The position numbers and the translations under genes were made by a program. Positions 7,191-15,262 of a stretch of 32,032 bases of DNA are shown one piece after another. The stretch's first letter is position 1. Each line of letters opens with the position of its first letter. Below the pieces are notes generated by a model. It was not told the DNA's origin. It saw only the letters and a list, made by a program, of their open reading frames with translations, and ran no database searches. The DNA is from Lachnoclostridium sp. UBA7097 (GTDB lineage Bacteria > Bacillota > Clostridia > Lachnospirales > Lachnospiraceae), in contig DKYP01000046.1 of the NCBI GenBank assembly GCA_002499945.1, positions 1-32,032 of the forward strand, written 5' to 3'.

Positions 7191-9299
7191 TTATACCTCA
7201 AACAATAAATCCCCATATGTTGGTACTGGCCAATATTCCTGGTCTACTATCATTTCGAGTTCATCAATAGGTGCACGCAGCTCTGACATTGCAGTAAATA
7301 CAACATCTTTAAAGAATGTTGCCTGTTCCTGTCCTTCTTCTTTGGAAGCTGCCTCTGCTGTTACTTTTTTAAGTTCTGCAAGTGCTTTCTGTGCCTTGGC
7401 AAGAAGGGAAGAGCATTTGGCAAGAAGTTCTTTCTGTACGGATACATCAGCTTCTGCATATGCAGACTGTACACTGTTTATTGAATCTGCAAGGCTTGTT
7501 ATATAGCTTATAATTGATGGTATATACTGTTTGCCAGCCATGTCAATCATTGTTTTGGCTTCAATATTTATTGTTTTGGAGTAGGCTTCATAATTAATTT
7601 CTGCACGTGATTCAAGTTCAACCTTGTTAAGGACATTCTGCCTTTCAAAAAGTTTTATAGTTTTTTCTGTTGTAAGGTATGGTACGGCTTCAACCATTGA
7701 CTTAACATTTGGAAGCCCGCGTCTTTCAGCTTCAGAAATCCAGTCATCTGAATAGCCGTCACCATTAAATATTACTTTTTGGTGTTCTGTAATGGTTCTC
7801 TTAATAAGTTCCTTAACAGCCTTTTCAAAGTCATCTGCCTTTTCAAGTTCATCTGCAAATTCCTGTAAAGCATCAGCAACTATTGCATTTAATATAAAGT
7901 TAGGGCCTGCGATAGACATTGAAGAACCTAACATCCTGAATTCAAATTTATTACCTGTAAATGCAAATGGTGATGTACGGTTCCTGTCTGTTGCGTCTTT
8001 TTTAATTACAGGAAGTACATGTACACCTGTATCAAGCTTTTCACCCTGGATAGAAGATGAAACATCACCTTTTACAATCTGTTCAATAATATCTTCTAAC
8101 TGCTCACCAAGGAAGATAGATATAATAGCAGGAGGTGCCTCATTAGCGCCAAGCCTGTGGTCGTTGCCAGGGTTGGAAGCAGAAAGGCGGAGAAGTTCTG
8201 CATTCTCGTCTACTGCTTTTATAACTGCTGTAAGGAAAAGCAGGAATAAATTGTTTTCATGCGGCTTTTTGCCAGGGTCAAGAAGGTTAATGCCTGTATC
8301 TGTCACAATAGACCAGTTATTGTGCTTTCCAGAACCATTTACGCCGGCAAATGGCTTTTCATGCAGAAGGCATTCCAGGTTATGCCTTTTGGCAACTTTC
8401 TTCATAACTTCCATAACAAGCTGGTTGTGGTCTGTGGAAATATTGGCTGTAGCAAATATAGGCGCCATTTCATGCTGTGCCGGTGCAACTTCGTTGTGCT
8501 GTGTCTTAGAGAGGACACCAAGCTTCCAGAGCTCAATATTTAAGTCTTTCATAAAAGAAGCGATACGCTCTTTAATTGCGCCAAAATAGTGGTCGTCTAA
8601 CTCCTGTCCCTTTGGTGCAGGCGCACCGAAAAGTGTACGGCCTGTGAAAATCAAATCCTTACGCTGCAAGTATTTGTCCCTGTCTACAAGGAAATATTCC
8701 TGTTCAGGGCCTACAGAGCAGGAAACCTTCTTTACATCATTATACCCGAAAAGTTTAAGCACACGTACAGCCTGCTTGCTGATTGCTTCCATTGAACGCA
8801 GAAGAGGTGTTTTCTTGTCAAGTGCCTCACCTGTATAAGAACAGAAAGCTGTAGGTATGCAAAGCGTAACACCAGCAGCATCTTCACGTAAAAATGCCGG
8901 TGAAGTACAATCCCATGCTGTATATCCCCTTGCTTCAAATGTAGCACGCAGCCCGCCAGAAGGGAACGAAGAAGCGTCAGGCTCACCCTTTATAAGCTCC
9001 TTACCTGAAAATTCAAGTACAGGCCTGCTGTCAGTTGCAGGGCTTAAGAATGAATCATGCTTTTCAGCGGTAACGCCTGTTAATGGGTGGAACCAGTGTG
9101 TATAGTGTGTTGCACCATGTTCGAGAGCCCATTCCTTCATTGCATGTGCTACAACATTAGCTATGTCAATATCAAGGTCTGCACCGCTTTCAAGAGTCTT
9201 TTTCCATGATTTATATACGTCTTTAGGAAGTTTCTCCCTCATTACATCATCATTAAAGACGTCTTTCCCAAAAACCTGTTCTATAACATTTTCTCCCAT
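7191..9299 (-). CDS. glnN: Glutamine synthetase, type III
   Basis: Makes glutamine from glutamate, ammonia and ATP; the main ammonia-assimilating step. At about 702 residues it is the large GSIII form, not the 440-470-residue GSI. Diagnostic motifs are GPEQEYF (metal ligands), GSGKHNNWS (GSIII signature), NRTSPFAFTGNKFEFR and the N-terminal block THYTHWFHPLTG. The start is uncertain: ATG at 9299 (MGENVIEQVFG) matches how the family usually begins, with AAAGGA 11 bases upstream; ATG codons at 9311 and 9344 are in frame. The gene is single, with its own promoter, a leader containing a terminator hairpin and a downstream terminator, suggesting nitrogen control by attenuation. Confidence 0.95.
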   Translation of the reverse strand: MGENVIEQVFGKDVFNDDVMREKLPKDVYKSWKKTLESGADLDIDIANVVAHAMKEWALEHGATHYTHWFHPLTGVTAEKHDSFLSPATDSRPVLEFSGKELIKGEPDASSFPSGGLRATFEARGYTAWDCTSPAFLREDAAGVTLCIPTAFCSYTGEALDKKTPLLRSMEAISKQAVRVLKLFGYNDVKKVSCSVGPEQEYFLVDRDKYLQRKDLIFTGRTLFGAPAPKGQELDDHYFGAIKERIASFMKDLNIELWKLGVLSKTQHNEVAPAQHEMAPIFATANISTDHNQLVMEVMKKVAKRHNLECLLHEKPFAGVNGSGKHNNWSIVTDTGINLLDPGKKPHENNLFLLFLTAVIKAVDENAELLRLSASNPGNDHRLGANEAPPAIISIFLGEQLEDIIEQIVKGDVSSSIQGEKLDTGVHVLPVIKKDATDRNRTSPFAFTGNKFEFRMLGSSMSIAGPNFILNAIVADALQEFADELEKADDFEKAVKELIKRTITEHQKVIFNGDGYSDDWISEAERRGLPNVKSMVEAVPYLTTEKTIKLFERQNVLNKVELESRAEINYEAYSKTINIEAKTMIDMAGKQYIPSIISYITSLADSINSVQSAYAEADVSVQKELLAKCSSLLAKAQKALAELKKVTAEAASKEEGQEQATFFKDVVFTAMSELRAPIDELEMIVDQEYWPVPTYGDLLFEV

Positions 9300-9370
9300 G
9301 TTATGTACCATCCTTTCATAATCAATATTAATACTGATTTTCAAATTATAATATAAGTTATATGTGCTGT

Positions 9371-9406
9371 AAAGAAAAAAAGCGTACTCAAAAAAATTGA
9401 GAACGC
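9371..9406 (-). terminator. Leader terminator (attenuator) upstream of glutamine synthetase
   Basis: On the minus strand, GCGTTCTCAA (9397-9406) pairs with TTGAGTACGC (9382-9391) around a five-base loop, and is followed by a T-rich tract at 9371-9381. It is a complete intrinsic terminator about 70 bases before the start codon and about 35 bases after the promoter, so it must be passed for the gene to be expressed. Confidence 0.8.
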
Positions 9407-9415
9407 CCTTGTCCT
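9400..9415 (-). promoter_or_regulatory. Hexaloop hairpin overlapping the attenuator (possible ANTAR target)
   Basis: On the minus strand AGGAC and GTTCT form a five-pair stem (one G-U) around the six-base loop AAGGGC. Loop position 1 is A and position 4 is G, the pattern known for RNA sites of ANTAR antiterminators. Its 3' arm is the 5' arm of the attenuator stem, so the two hairpins are mutually exclusive. The usual first hairpin of the tandem pair is not clear here. Confidence 0.5.
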
Positions 9416-9441
9416 GTGCATATATTAACTAACTGCAATAG

Positions 9442-9470
9442 AATATATCACAATTAAATGTATTTGGCAA
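9442..9470 (-). promoter_or_regulatory. Promoter for glutamine synthetase
   Basis: On the minus strand TTGCCA (9465-9470) and TATATT (9442-9447) are 17 bases apart, with TG one base before the -10 box (extended -10). Transcription would begin near 9435, leaving a leader of about 135 bases that contains the attenuator. Confidence 0.7.
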
Positions 9471-9534
9471 GACTTTTTTTAATTTTTAATATAGTTTATT
9501 TTGCCATCCCGTTGGAGCAAAAGGAATTTTTATG

Positions 9535-9563
9535 TTGCAAAATACCCGGAAAAAAAGTATAGT
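9535..9563 (+). promoter_or_regulatory. Promoter for the AI-2E-family gene
   Basis: TTGCAA at 9535-9540 and TATAGT at 9558-9563 with a 17-base spacer, about 60 bases before the start codon at 9625, divergent from the glutamine synthetase promoter. Confidence 0.55.
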
Positions 9564-9587
9564 AGTAAATAGTAGATAAAAATAACA

Positions 9588-9609
9588 GCAGGCAATACAC
9601 CATGCCTGC
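9588..9609 (+). other. Perfect hairpin in the 5' leader of the AI-2E-family gene
   Basis: GCAGGCA (9588-9594) and TGCCTGC (9603-9609) form a perfect seven-pair stem with an eight-base loop, ending just before the ribosome site AAGGAG. There is no T-run, so it is not a terminator; it may stabilise the message or tune translation. Confidence 0.5.
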
Positions 9610-9624
9610 GGAAAAGGAGTAACT

Positions 9625-11052
9625 ATGTCAGGCATGAAAGAAAGTAATAAAGCAGAGCCAGGATTGTTAAGGAAAGCCTTTGGAAGATGGTTCGGGCTGT
9701 TCCTTGTACTGGCATCTGCTTTGCTGTTTTATCTGGTTATAGTTAATTTAGATTCTATATTTGGATATATTTCCTATGTGGCAGGGATAATTAAACCCGT
9801 TATTTATGGTGCTGTAATAGCATATATACTGAACCCGCTTATGAAAATATACCAGCGTCTGCTTATAACAGCATATGCCAGAAGGGGAAAGCAGATACCT
9901 GAAAAGAAAAAAGGCATACTTAATGGCATCACGATTACACTTGCACTTATTACAGGGATTCTTATAATTGTTGTTTTATTTATACTGGTTATACCACAGA
10001 TTATCACAACTATGGTTGCACTTGTCAACAACCTGCCAGAACAGGTAGACGCTTATTATAAAGAACTTGTAATAAAAATAGAGAATAACCGTTTTATTGC
10101 AGATACACTTCAGGAAGTAGTTTTACAGGGTACAAAGTTCCTGGATGAAAAGCTGACTACAGAAGTAATCCCATGGATGCGTATAGAACTGCTGCCTAAT
10201 TTAAATACATACGCCAGGCAGTTTGCAAGTGGCGTGGCTGCATTCCTTAGTGTGCTTTACAACCTTTTTATCGGGCTTATAGTTGCAATTTACCTTTTAA
10301 GCAGTAAAAGGGTCTTTGCAGCACAGGCAAAGAAAATTGTTTATGGGCTGCTTAAGAAAAGGAATGCTGACCTTGTTATATATTATGTAAGGATTTCCAA
10401 TAATATGTTCAGCGGGTTTATATCAGGCAAAATAGTTGATTCAGCAATAATAGGCCTGATATGTTTTGTTGCAATGAACGCACTTAAACTTCCATATACA
10501 ATGCTTGTAAGCGTAATAGTCGGTGTGACAAATGTTATACCTGTATTCGGGCCATATATAGGGGCGGTGCCAAGTGCATTATTAATACTTCTGGTTGACC
10601 CAAAACAGGCGCTTTATTTCCTGGTACTTATTATAGTAATCCAGCAGCTTGACGGTAATATTATAGGGCCTGCAATCCTTGGTGAGTCAACAGGGCTTTC
10701 TGCATTCTGGGTACTTTTTTCCATACTGCTTTTTGGCGGTTTCTGGGGAATAGCAGGAATGCTTGTGGGATGTCCGCTGTTTGCTGTTATTTACCGTATT
10801 ATAAGGGATTTTATCTCCATGAAACTGCGGCAGAAGGAACTTTCAGATAACACGTGGGAATACATGGATTTAAAAAACATAGAAATATCAGAAGGAAAAA
10901 CAGAATATGTAAAATATACCAGTGAAGAACTAAACAGTAAAAAGAAAAAAAGTGACAGGAAATTAAAAAAGGCAGTTATAAAGATAAAGAAACCAGACAA
11001 GGGAAATGACAAGAAAGACACTGAAAAAAATAAAGATGGCAAGCTTGACTAA
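9625..11052 (+). CDS. AI-2E family (PerM/UPF0118) membrane protein
   Basis: A 475-residue polytopic membrane protein. Hydrophobic segments lie near residues 20-45, 50-70, 108-130, 205-230, 275-300, 305-325, 330-350 and 360-390, with the soluble region between the third and fourth segments. The family hallmarks NVIPVFGPYIGAVPSA and QQLDGNIIGPAILGESTGLSAFWVL are present. E. coli YdgG/TqsA exports autoinducer-2, but most members have no proven substrate and some are Na+/H+ antiporters. The tail after residue 400 is very lysine-rich (about 30 Lys in the last 60) and will be cytoplasmic. The start has AAGGAG close upstream. It is followed after 65 bases by yicC. Confidence 0.88.
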   Translation: MSGMKESNKAEPGLLRKAFGRWFGLFLVLASALLFYLVIVNLDSIFGYISYVAGIIKPVIYGAVIAYILNPLMKIYQRLLITAYARRGKQIPEKKKGILNGITITLALITGILIIVVLFILVIPQIITTMVALVNNLPEQVDAYYKELVIKIENNRFIADTLQEVVLQGTKFLDEKLTTEVIPWMRIELLPNLNTYARQFASGVAAFLSVLYNLFIGLIVAIYLLSSKRVFAAQAKKIVYGLLKKRNADLVIYYVRISNNMFSGFISGKIVDSAIIGLICFVAMNALKLPYTMLVSVIVGVTNVIPVFGPYIGAVPSALLILLVDPKQALYFLVLIIVIQQLDGNIIGPAILGESTGLSAFWVLFSILLFGGFWGIAGMLVGCPLFAVIYRIIRDFISMKLRQKELSDNTWEYMDLKNIEISEGKTEYVKYTSEELNSKKKKSDRKLKKAVIKIKKPDKGNDKKDTEKNKDGKLD

Positions 11053-11075
11053 TTGAAAGCTTTACCTTATAATTA

Positions 11076-11104
11076 ACCAGTTGTATTATCCAGATATAAC
11101 TGGT
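11076..11104 (+). other. Strong hairpin immediately upstream of the yicC ribosome site
   Basis: ACCAGTTGTAT (11076-11086) pairs with ATATAACTGGT (11094-11104), 11 pairs with one G-U and a seven-base loop. The GGAGG of yicC begins four bases later. There is no U-tract after it, so it does not look like a terminator; an RNA processing or stability element is possible. Confidence 0.6.
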
Positions 11105-11117
11105 ACTGGAGGAAGTT

Positions 11118-11996
11118 ATGGTTAAAAGCATGACAGGGTTTGGACGTTATGAAACAACAGGGAGTGGTTACAGGGCCAGCGTTGAGATAAAATCTGTAAA
11201 CCACAGGTATTGTGATTTAAATATTAAACAGCCTAAGAAGTTCTCTGCATTTGAGAATGATATCAGGAATATTATAAAACAATATGCCGCACGTGGGAAG
11301 ATAGATGTATTTATCAGTTATGAAGATTATTCTGAAAGTGCATTTGATGTAAGGTATAACCCTTCCGTTGCAAAAGGCTATATGGAAGCAATAAAGAGGG
11401 CATCAGAAGAGTTTGGCATAGAAACATGTATAAATTCGTCAATGCTTGTGAAATTTCCTGATGTAATTACCCTTGAAGAAACCGGGAAAGATGCGGCTGA
11501 TGAGTTTAATATAATAAAGGACGCTGTACATAAGGCATGTGTGCAGTTTGTGGAAACACGGGAAAGGGAAGGCACTAACCTTTATAATGATATAAAAGCC
11601 AAACTCGCAGATATTAAAGAGCTTACAAAGCAGGTAGAAGGACGTTCACCACAGATAGTAGCAGAATACCGCCAGAAGCTTATAGAAAAGGTTGCAGAAT
11701 TAACCAGTGGTACAAAGATTGATGAAGGGATACTTGCTACAGAAATCATTGTTTTTGCAGATAAAATATGTGTTGATGAAGAAACAGTGCGTTTAAGGAG
11801 CCATATTGCCAATATGGAACACACCATGTCAGAAAATGAGCCTGCAGGACGCAAGCTTGACTTTATTGCCCAGGAGATGAACAGGGAAGCAAATACAATT
11901 CTTTCCAAAGCAAATGATGCCACGCTGTCAGGGATGGCAGTTGACTTAAAGACTGGAATTGAGAAGATACGTGAACAGATACAGAATATTGAGTAG
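11118..11996 (+). CDS. yicC: YicC family endoribonuclease
   Basis: A 292-residue protein with both family parts: the N-terminal YicC domain beginning MVKSMTGFGRYE with VEIKSVNHRYCDLNIKQPK, and the C-terminal DUF1732 domain with the conserved stretch KLDFIAQEMNREANTILSKA. Family members are RNA endonucleases acting in small-RNA and mRNA turnover (E. coli YicC, B. subtilis YloC). Length is normal. GGAGG lies six bases before the start. It heads the conserved Firmicutes order yicC-remA-gmk-rpoZ, with remA 14 bases downstream. Confidence 0.95.
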   Translation: MVKSMTGFGRYETTGSGYRASVEIKSVNHRYCDLNIKQPKKFSAFENDIRNIIKQYAARGKIDVFISYEDYSESAFDVRYNPSVAKGYMEAIKRASEEFGIETCINSSMLVKFPDVITLEETGKDAADEFNIIKDAVHKACVQFVETREREGTNLYNDIKAKLADIKELTKQVEGRSPQIVAEYRQKLIEKVAELTSGTKIDEGILATEIIVFADKICVDEETVRLRSHIANMEHTMSENEPAGRKLDFIAQEMNREANTILSKANDATLSGMAVDLKTGIEKIREQIQNIE

Positions 11997-12010
11997 GAAA
12001 GAGGAGGTAT

Positions 12011-12277
12011 ATGTTAGTAAATATTGGATATGGCAATGTAGTAAATATGGACAAAGTAGTAAGCATTATAAAAGCAGATGCAGCGCCTATAAAACGTATG
12101 GTACAGGCAGCAAAGGATAATAACCTTGCTATTGATGCCACATGCGGGCGCAAGACTAAATGTGTGCTTGTTATGGAAAGCGGCCATATAGTGCTTTCTG
12201 CACTGCTTTCTGAAACTATAGAGAACAGGGCTTTGGGATTACATACAACAGAAAGGGGTAATGAAGATGCCAGGTAA
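12011..12277 (+). CDS. remA: Extracellular matrix regulator RemA
   Basis: An 88-residue DUF370 protein that in Bacillus binds DNA as a ring-shaped oligomer and activates biofilm-matrix and osmoprotection genes. The family core is evident: LVNIGYGNVVNMDKVVSI, then SADAAPIKR-like KADAAPIKRMVQAAKD, DATCGRKTKCVLVMESGH and LSALLSETIENR. GAGGAGG is just upstream of the start. It lies between yicC and gmk, its standard place, and its last 17 bases overlap gmk. Whether it controls matrix genes in this organism is unknown. Confidence 0.94.
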   Translation: MLVNIGYGNVVNMDKVVSIIKADAAPIKRMVQAAKDNNLAIDATCGRKTKCVLVMESGHIVLSALLSETIENRALGLHTTERGNEDAR

Positions 12278-12890
12278 GGGAATAATCGCAGTTATTTCAG
12301 GGTTTTCAGGTGCAGGCAAAGGCACTGTTGTAAATGAGCTTGTTAATAAGTATGGGTATGCTGTTTCAATATCTGCAACAACAAGGCAGCCCAGGGAAGG
12401 GGAGGAAGAAGGGAAGGATTACTTTTTTAAGACAAAAGAGGAATTTGAACAGATGATTAAAGACGGGAAGTTTATGGAATATGCCAGATATGTAGATAAT
12501 TATTATGGTACACCAAAGGATTATGTATACAGCCAGATAAATAATGGCAGGGATGTCCTTCTTGAAATAGAAATGCAGGGGGCAATGCAGGTTAAAAAGG
12601 ATTTCCCTGATGTTACGCTGGTATTTATCACACCCCCGCATGTTGCAGAACTTAAAAGGCGGCTTTTAAAGCGTGGCACTGAAACAGAGGATGTTATTAA
12701 AAAAAGGATTGCCAGGGCAGCCGAAGAGTGCAGCTATATGAAAGATTATGATTATATTATTGTAAATGATGCTTTAGAGGAATGTGTGGAACAGATGCAC
12801 GCACTCCTTACATCACTCCATTTTACAAAAAATAACCAGCAGCAGCTTATTGAGGATATAAGCAGGGATTTTAAAAGATATAATGGTTAA
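12261..12890 (+). CDS. gmk: Guanylate kinase
   Basis: Phosphorylates GMP to GDP with ATP in the cytoplasm; essential for GTP and (p)ppGpp supply. The 209-residue product has the P-loop GFSGAGKGT near residues 15-23, the GMP-binding region ISATTRQPREGEEEGKDYFF, EFMEYARYVDNYYGTPKDYV and the lid RLLKRGTETEDVIKKRI. The start may be ATG 12261 or ATG 12267; the AAAGGGG at 12252-12258 is better spaced for 12267, which would cut two residues. It overlaps remA, so the two are translationally coupled. Confidence 0.96.
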   Translation: MKMPGKGIIAVISGFSGAGKGTVVNELVNKYGYAVSISATTRQPREGEEEGKDYFFKTKEEFEQMIKDGKFMEYARYVDNYYGTPKDYVYSQINNGRDVLLEIEMQGAMQVKKDFPDVTLVFITPPHVAELKRRLLKRGTETEDVIKKRIARAAEECSYMKDYDYIIVNDALEECVEQMHALLTSLHFTKNNQQQLIEDISRDFKRYNG

Positions 12891-12949
12891 TGGAATAACA
12901 AATATATTTCTGGATATTAATTTATTATTAGCTGAAAGGAGAAATTTTT

Positions 12950-13456
12950 ATGTTACATCCATCGTACACAGATTTAATGAAGTTGGTTAATAGTGAGGTT
13001 GAATCAGGCGAAGCCCCTGTTGTAAACAGCCGGTATTCCATAGTGCTTGCTACTTCAAAAAGGGCGCGCCAGATTATAGATGGCGCAGAGTCATATGTAT
13101 CACCAAAATGCCCTAAACCCCTGTCTATTGCTATTGATGAACTTAATAATTCCAAAATCCGTATTTTAAGTGAAGAGGAAGCCGCAGAAGTGGAAGCAAG
13201 GAAGGCAGCAGAAGCCGCAGCCAGGGCAGAAAAAGAGGCTAAAGAAGCCCTGGAGAAGGACGAAACAGCCGAAACTGCAGAATATGGGGAGGAGATACCA
13301 GAAGGAACTGCCTCTGGGGAATTTATATGTCCTGTATGCAGGAACGGGGAAGAAGTATATGATGATGCCGTGGAAGAAGAAATGGCTGATACAGTTACAG
13401 CAACGGCTGAAACAGGGATGCCAGAGGATATACTGGATGTTTCTGCAGAAGATTAA
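12950..13456 (+). CDS. rpoZ: RNA polymerase omega subunit with long acidic tail
   Basis: Omega helps assemble and stabilise RNA polymerase by clamping the beta-prime subunit. Residues 1-75 carry the family core: MLHPSYTDLMKLVN, NSRYSIVLATSKRARQII and KPLSIAIDELNNSKI. The protein is 168 residues, about twice the usual 60-100. The extension from residue 78 is an Ala/Glu/Lys-rich likely helix or coiled coil followed by an acidic region that contains one CPVC motif (GEFICPVCRNGEE, around residue 125). The start has AAAGGAG upstream. It follows gmk by 59 bases, the normal neighbour. The tail's function is unknown. Confidence 0.92.
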   Translation: MLHPSYTDLMKLVNSEVESGEAPVVNSRYSIVLATSKRARQIIDGAESYVSPKCPKPLSIAIDELNNSKIRILSEEEAAEVEARKAAEAAARAEKEAKEALEKDETAETAEYGEEIPEGTASGEFICPVCRNGEEVYDDAVEEEMADTVTATAETGMPEDILDVSAED

Positions 13457-13482
13457 TCGTTATTTATAGGTGGTATTGTATA

Positions 13483-14142
13483 ATGGAAAATGAATTTGAT
13501 AATATAGAAAATAAACATGATGGCATGCAGGATACAAAAGACAGCTATACAAAAGAAAACGGGCAGGTTTCCGCAGAAAGCAGCAGGGAGGATGAGGAAC
13601 TGCCTGCTGGCAGGAAATTGCGCAACAGTATAATTGAACTTTGCATTTATGTTGCAATAATTATTATATGTGTTGCCTTTGTACCTAAGTATGTACTGCA
13701 AAGGACTATAGTTGATGGAAAGTCAATGATGAATACATTAAAGAACGGTGAGAACCTCCTTGTTGAAAAAGTTTCATACCATTTTACAGACCCTGACAGG
13801 TTTGATGTAATAGTATTTTACCCACATGGGCGTGACAGCAGTGATTATTATATAAAAAGGGTAATAGGCCTGCCTGGTGAAACTGTACAGATTAAAGGCG
13901 AAGATATATACATAGATGGTGAGAAGCTTGAAGAAAACTTCGGGAAAGACCCTATTATGGATGCAGGCATTGCAGAAGAGCCAATAAAGCTTGCAGATGA
14001 TGAATTTTTTGTACTTGGTGATAACCGTACTGTAAGTGAGGACAGCAGGTTTGAAGCAGTAGGGCCTGTTAAGCGTGAAAATATAGAAGGCAGGGCGGTT
14101 CTAAGGATTTATCCGCTGTCAGAGTTCGGGACATTTAAGTAA
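13483..14142 (+). CDS. lepB: Signal peptidase I
   Basis: Cleaves signal peptides from exported proteins at the outer face of the membrane. The 219-residue protein has a charged, disordered cytoplasmic N-terminus (about 45 residues), one membrane anchor near residues 48-70, the catalytic serine at Ser81 (VDGKSMMNTL) and the general base Lys125 (DYYIKRVIGLPGE), with box E GDNRTVSEDSR near residue 177. The start is preceded by AGGTGG about ten bases away. It lies 26 bases after rpoZ and 18 before the amidase, probably one transcription unit. The long acidic N-terminus is unusual compared with Bacillus SipS. Confidence 0.95.
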   Translation: MENEFDNIENKHDGMQDTKDSYTKENGQVSAESSREDEELPAGRKLRNSIIELCIYVAIIIICVAFVPKYVLQRTIVDGKSMMNTLKNGENLLVEKVSYHFTDPDRFDVIVFYPHGRDSSDYYIKRVIGLPGETVQIKGEDIYIDGEKLEENFGKDPIMDAGIAEEPIKLADDEFFVLGDNRTVSEDSRFEAVGPVKRENIEGRAVLRIYPLSEFGTFK

Positions 14143-14160
14143 CAGGGATTGGAGGCAGTT

Positions 14161-15153
14161 ATGAAGGATTTAAAACGTGAAATAACACTTATGGCAGGAA
14201 TTATAATTATGGCGGCCATAGCAGTTACTGCACTGGGAATAAATAAAATAAGCAACAGCCTGAACGTTTCAAATGCTGCTGAAACAGAAAAGAAGGAAGA
14301 GAAACTTGAATTTTTACAGACAACTGGTTCACTTAAAGCAGGGGATAAGTTCCAGTTCGGGGTAACAGGGGATACAGAAGGCATTACATGGTCTGTATCT
14401 GATAAAAAGTATGCGGTAATCAGCCAGAAAGGCATACTGTATGGAAAAAGGGCAGGAAAGGTTACTGTTTATGCCAAAAGTGCCAGTAATGTAATTTCAT
14501 ACAGTGTTGATGTTGAGGGCAAAAAGAAGATTGCAATAGATGCGGGACACCAGCTGCATTCTGACAGCTCTACAGAGCCTGTAGGCCCTGGTTCCTCCAC
14601 TAAGAAAGCCAAAGTAACAGGGGGTGCATCAGGTGTTGCAACAGGCGTGCCTGAGTACCAGCTTAACCTTGATGTTGCAAAGAAGCTGCGTAAGGAACTT
14701 ATTGACAGAGGATATGAAGTTTATATGATACGTACAAAGAATAATGTAAGTATCAGTAATAAGAAAAGGGCATTAAAAGCCAATAAAAGCGGCTCTGATA
14801 TTTATATCCGTATCCATGCGGACAGTTCCGCATCTTCTTCAGCAAAGGGTGCGAGTGCACTTTACCCGTCAACATCAAATAAATACCTTTCAAAGAAGCT
14901 TAGTAAAAAGTCGCTTAAACTTTCAAAAGCAGTAATTGGAAGTTACTGTGATGCAACAGGTTTAAATAACAGGGGATGTATCGTAAGGGATGACCTTACG
15001 GGGACTAACTGGAGTAAAATACCTGTAACACTTATTGAGATGGGCTTTATGAGCAATAGTGCAGAAGATAAGAAAATGCAGAAGAAATCATTCCAGAATA
15101 AGATGGCAGCAGGAATGGCAGATGGTATAGATAAATATTTTGGGGATGAATAA
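14161..15153 (+). CDS. N-acetylmuramoyl-L-alanine amidase (Amidase_3) with N-terminal BIG2-like domain
   Basis: Cuts the amide bond between muramic acid and the stem peptide of peptidoglycan. The 330-residue product has an N-terminal membrane anchor (residues 8-27), a BIG2-like beta domain (about 55-120; LKAGDKFQF, ITWSVSDKKYAVIS, GILYGKRAGKVTVYAKS), then the catalytic domain. Zinc ligands are His130 (IAIDAGH), Glu165 (GVPEYQLNL) and His219 (IRIHAD); the catalytic glutamate is Glu293 (TLIEMGFMSN). The start at 14161 has GGAGG at a normal distance; an upstream TTG (14149) is ignored. The BIG2-like domain probably aids wall attachment. Confidence 0.93.
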   Translation: MKDLKREITLMAGIIIMAAIAVTALGINKISNSLNVSNAAETEKKEEKLEFLQTTGSLKAGDKFQFGVTGDTEGITWSVSDKKYAVISQKGILYGKRAGKVTVYAKSASNVISYSVDVEGKKKIAIDAGHQLHSDSSTEPVGPGSSTKKAKVTGGASGVATGVPEYQLNLDVAKKLRKELIDRGYEVYMIRTKNNVSISNKKRALKANKSGSDIYIRIHADSSASSSAKGASALYPSTSNKYLSKKLSKKSLKLSKAVIGSYCDATGLNNRGCIVRDDLTGTNWSKIPVTLIEMGFMSNSAEDKKMQKKSFQNKMAAGMADGIDKYFGDE

Positions 15154-15168
15154 ATTTGTAATAATATC

Positions 15169-15197
15169 TTGAATTGCTATGTATTTGGGAGTAAAAT
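15169..15197 (+). promoter_or_regulatory. Candidate promoter for comFB
   Basis: TTGAAT at 15169-15174 and TAAAAT at 15192-15197 with a 17-base spacer, about 65 bases before the comFB start. The region is AT-rich, so chance similarity is possible. Confidence 0.45.
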
Positions 15198-15262
15198 ATA
15201 TATATAAAGATATTACATTTGAAAACAATGTTTTGGGCGTATACGTCAGATAGGAGTAGCAA

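Noticed and set aside
7792..8589. Plus-strand open frame of 265 codons opposite glutamine synthetase
   Set aside because: Shadow of the GSIII gene, whose catalytic motifs are on the other strand; no family features of its own.
9501..9520. Inverted repeat TTGC/GCAA with a possible A1/G4 six-base loop on the minus strand, considered as the missing first ANTAR hairpin
   Set aside because: It lies upstream of the glnA promoter and about 90 bases from the second hairpin, so it is not in the predicted leader.
15154..15262. Possible cyclic-di-GMP riboswitch before comFB
   Set aside because: No GEMM-type conserved core or paired helices; only short AT-rich inverted repeats.
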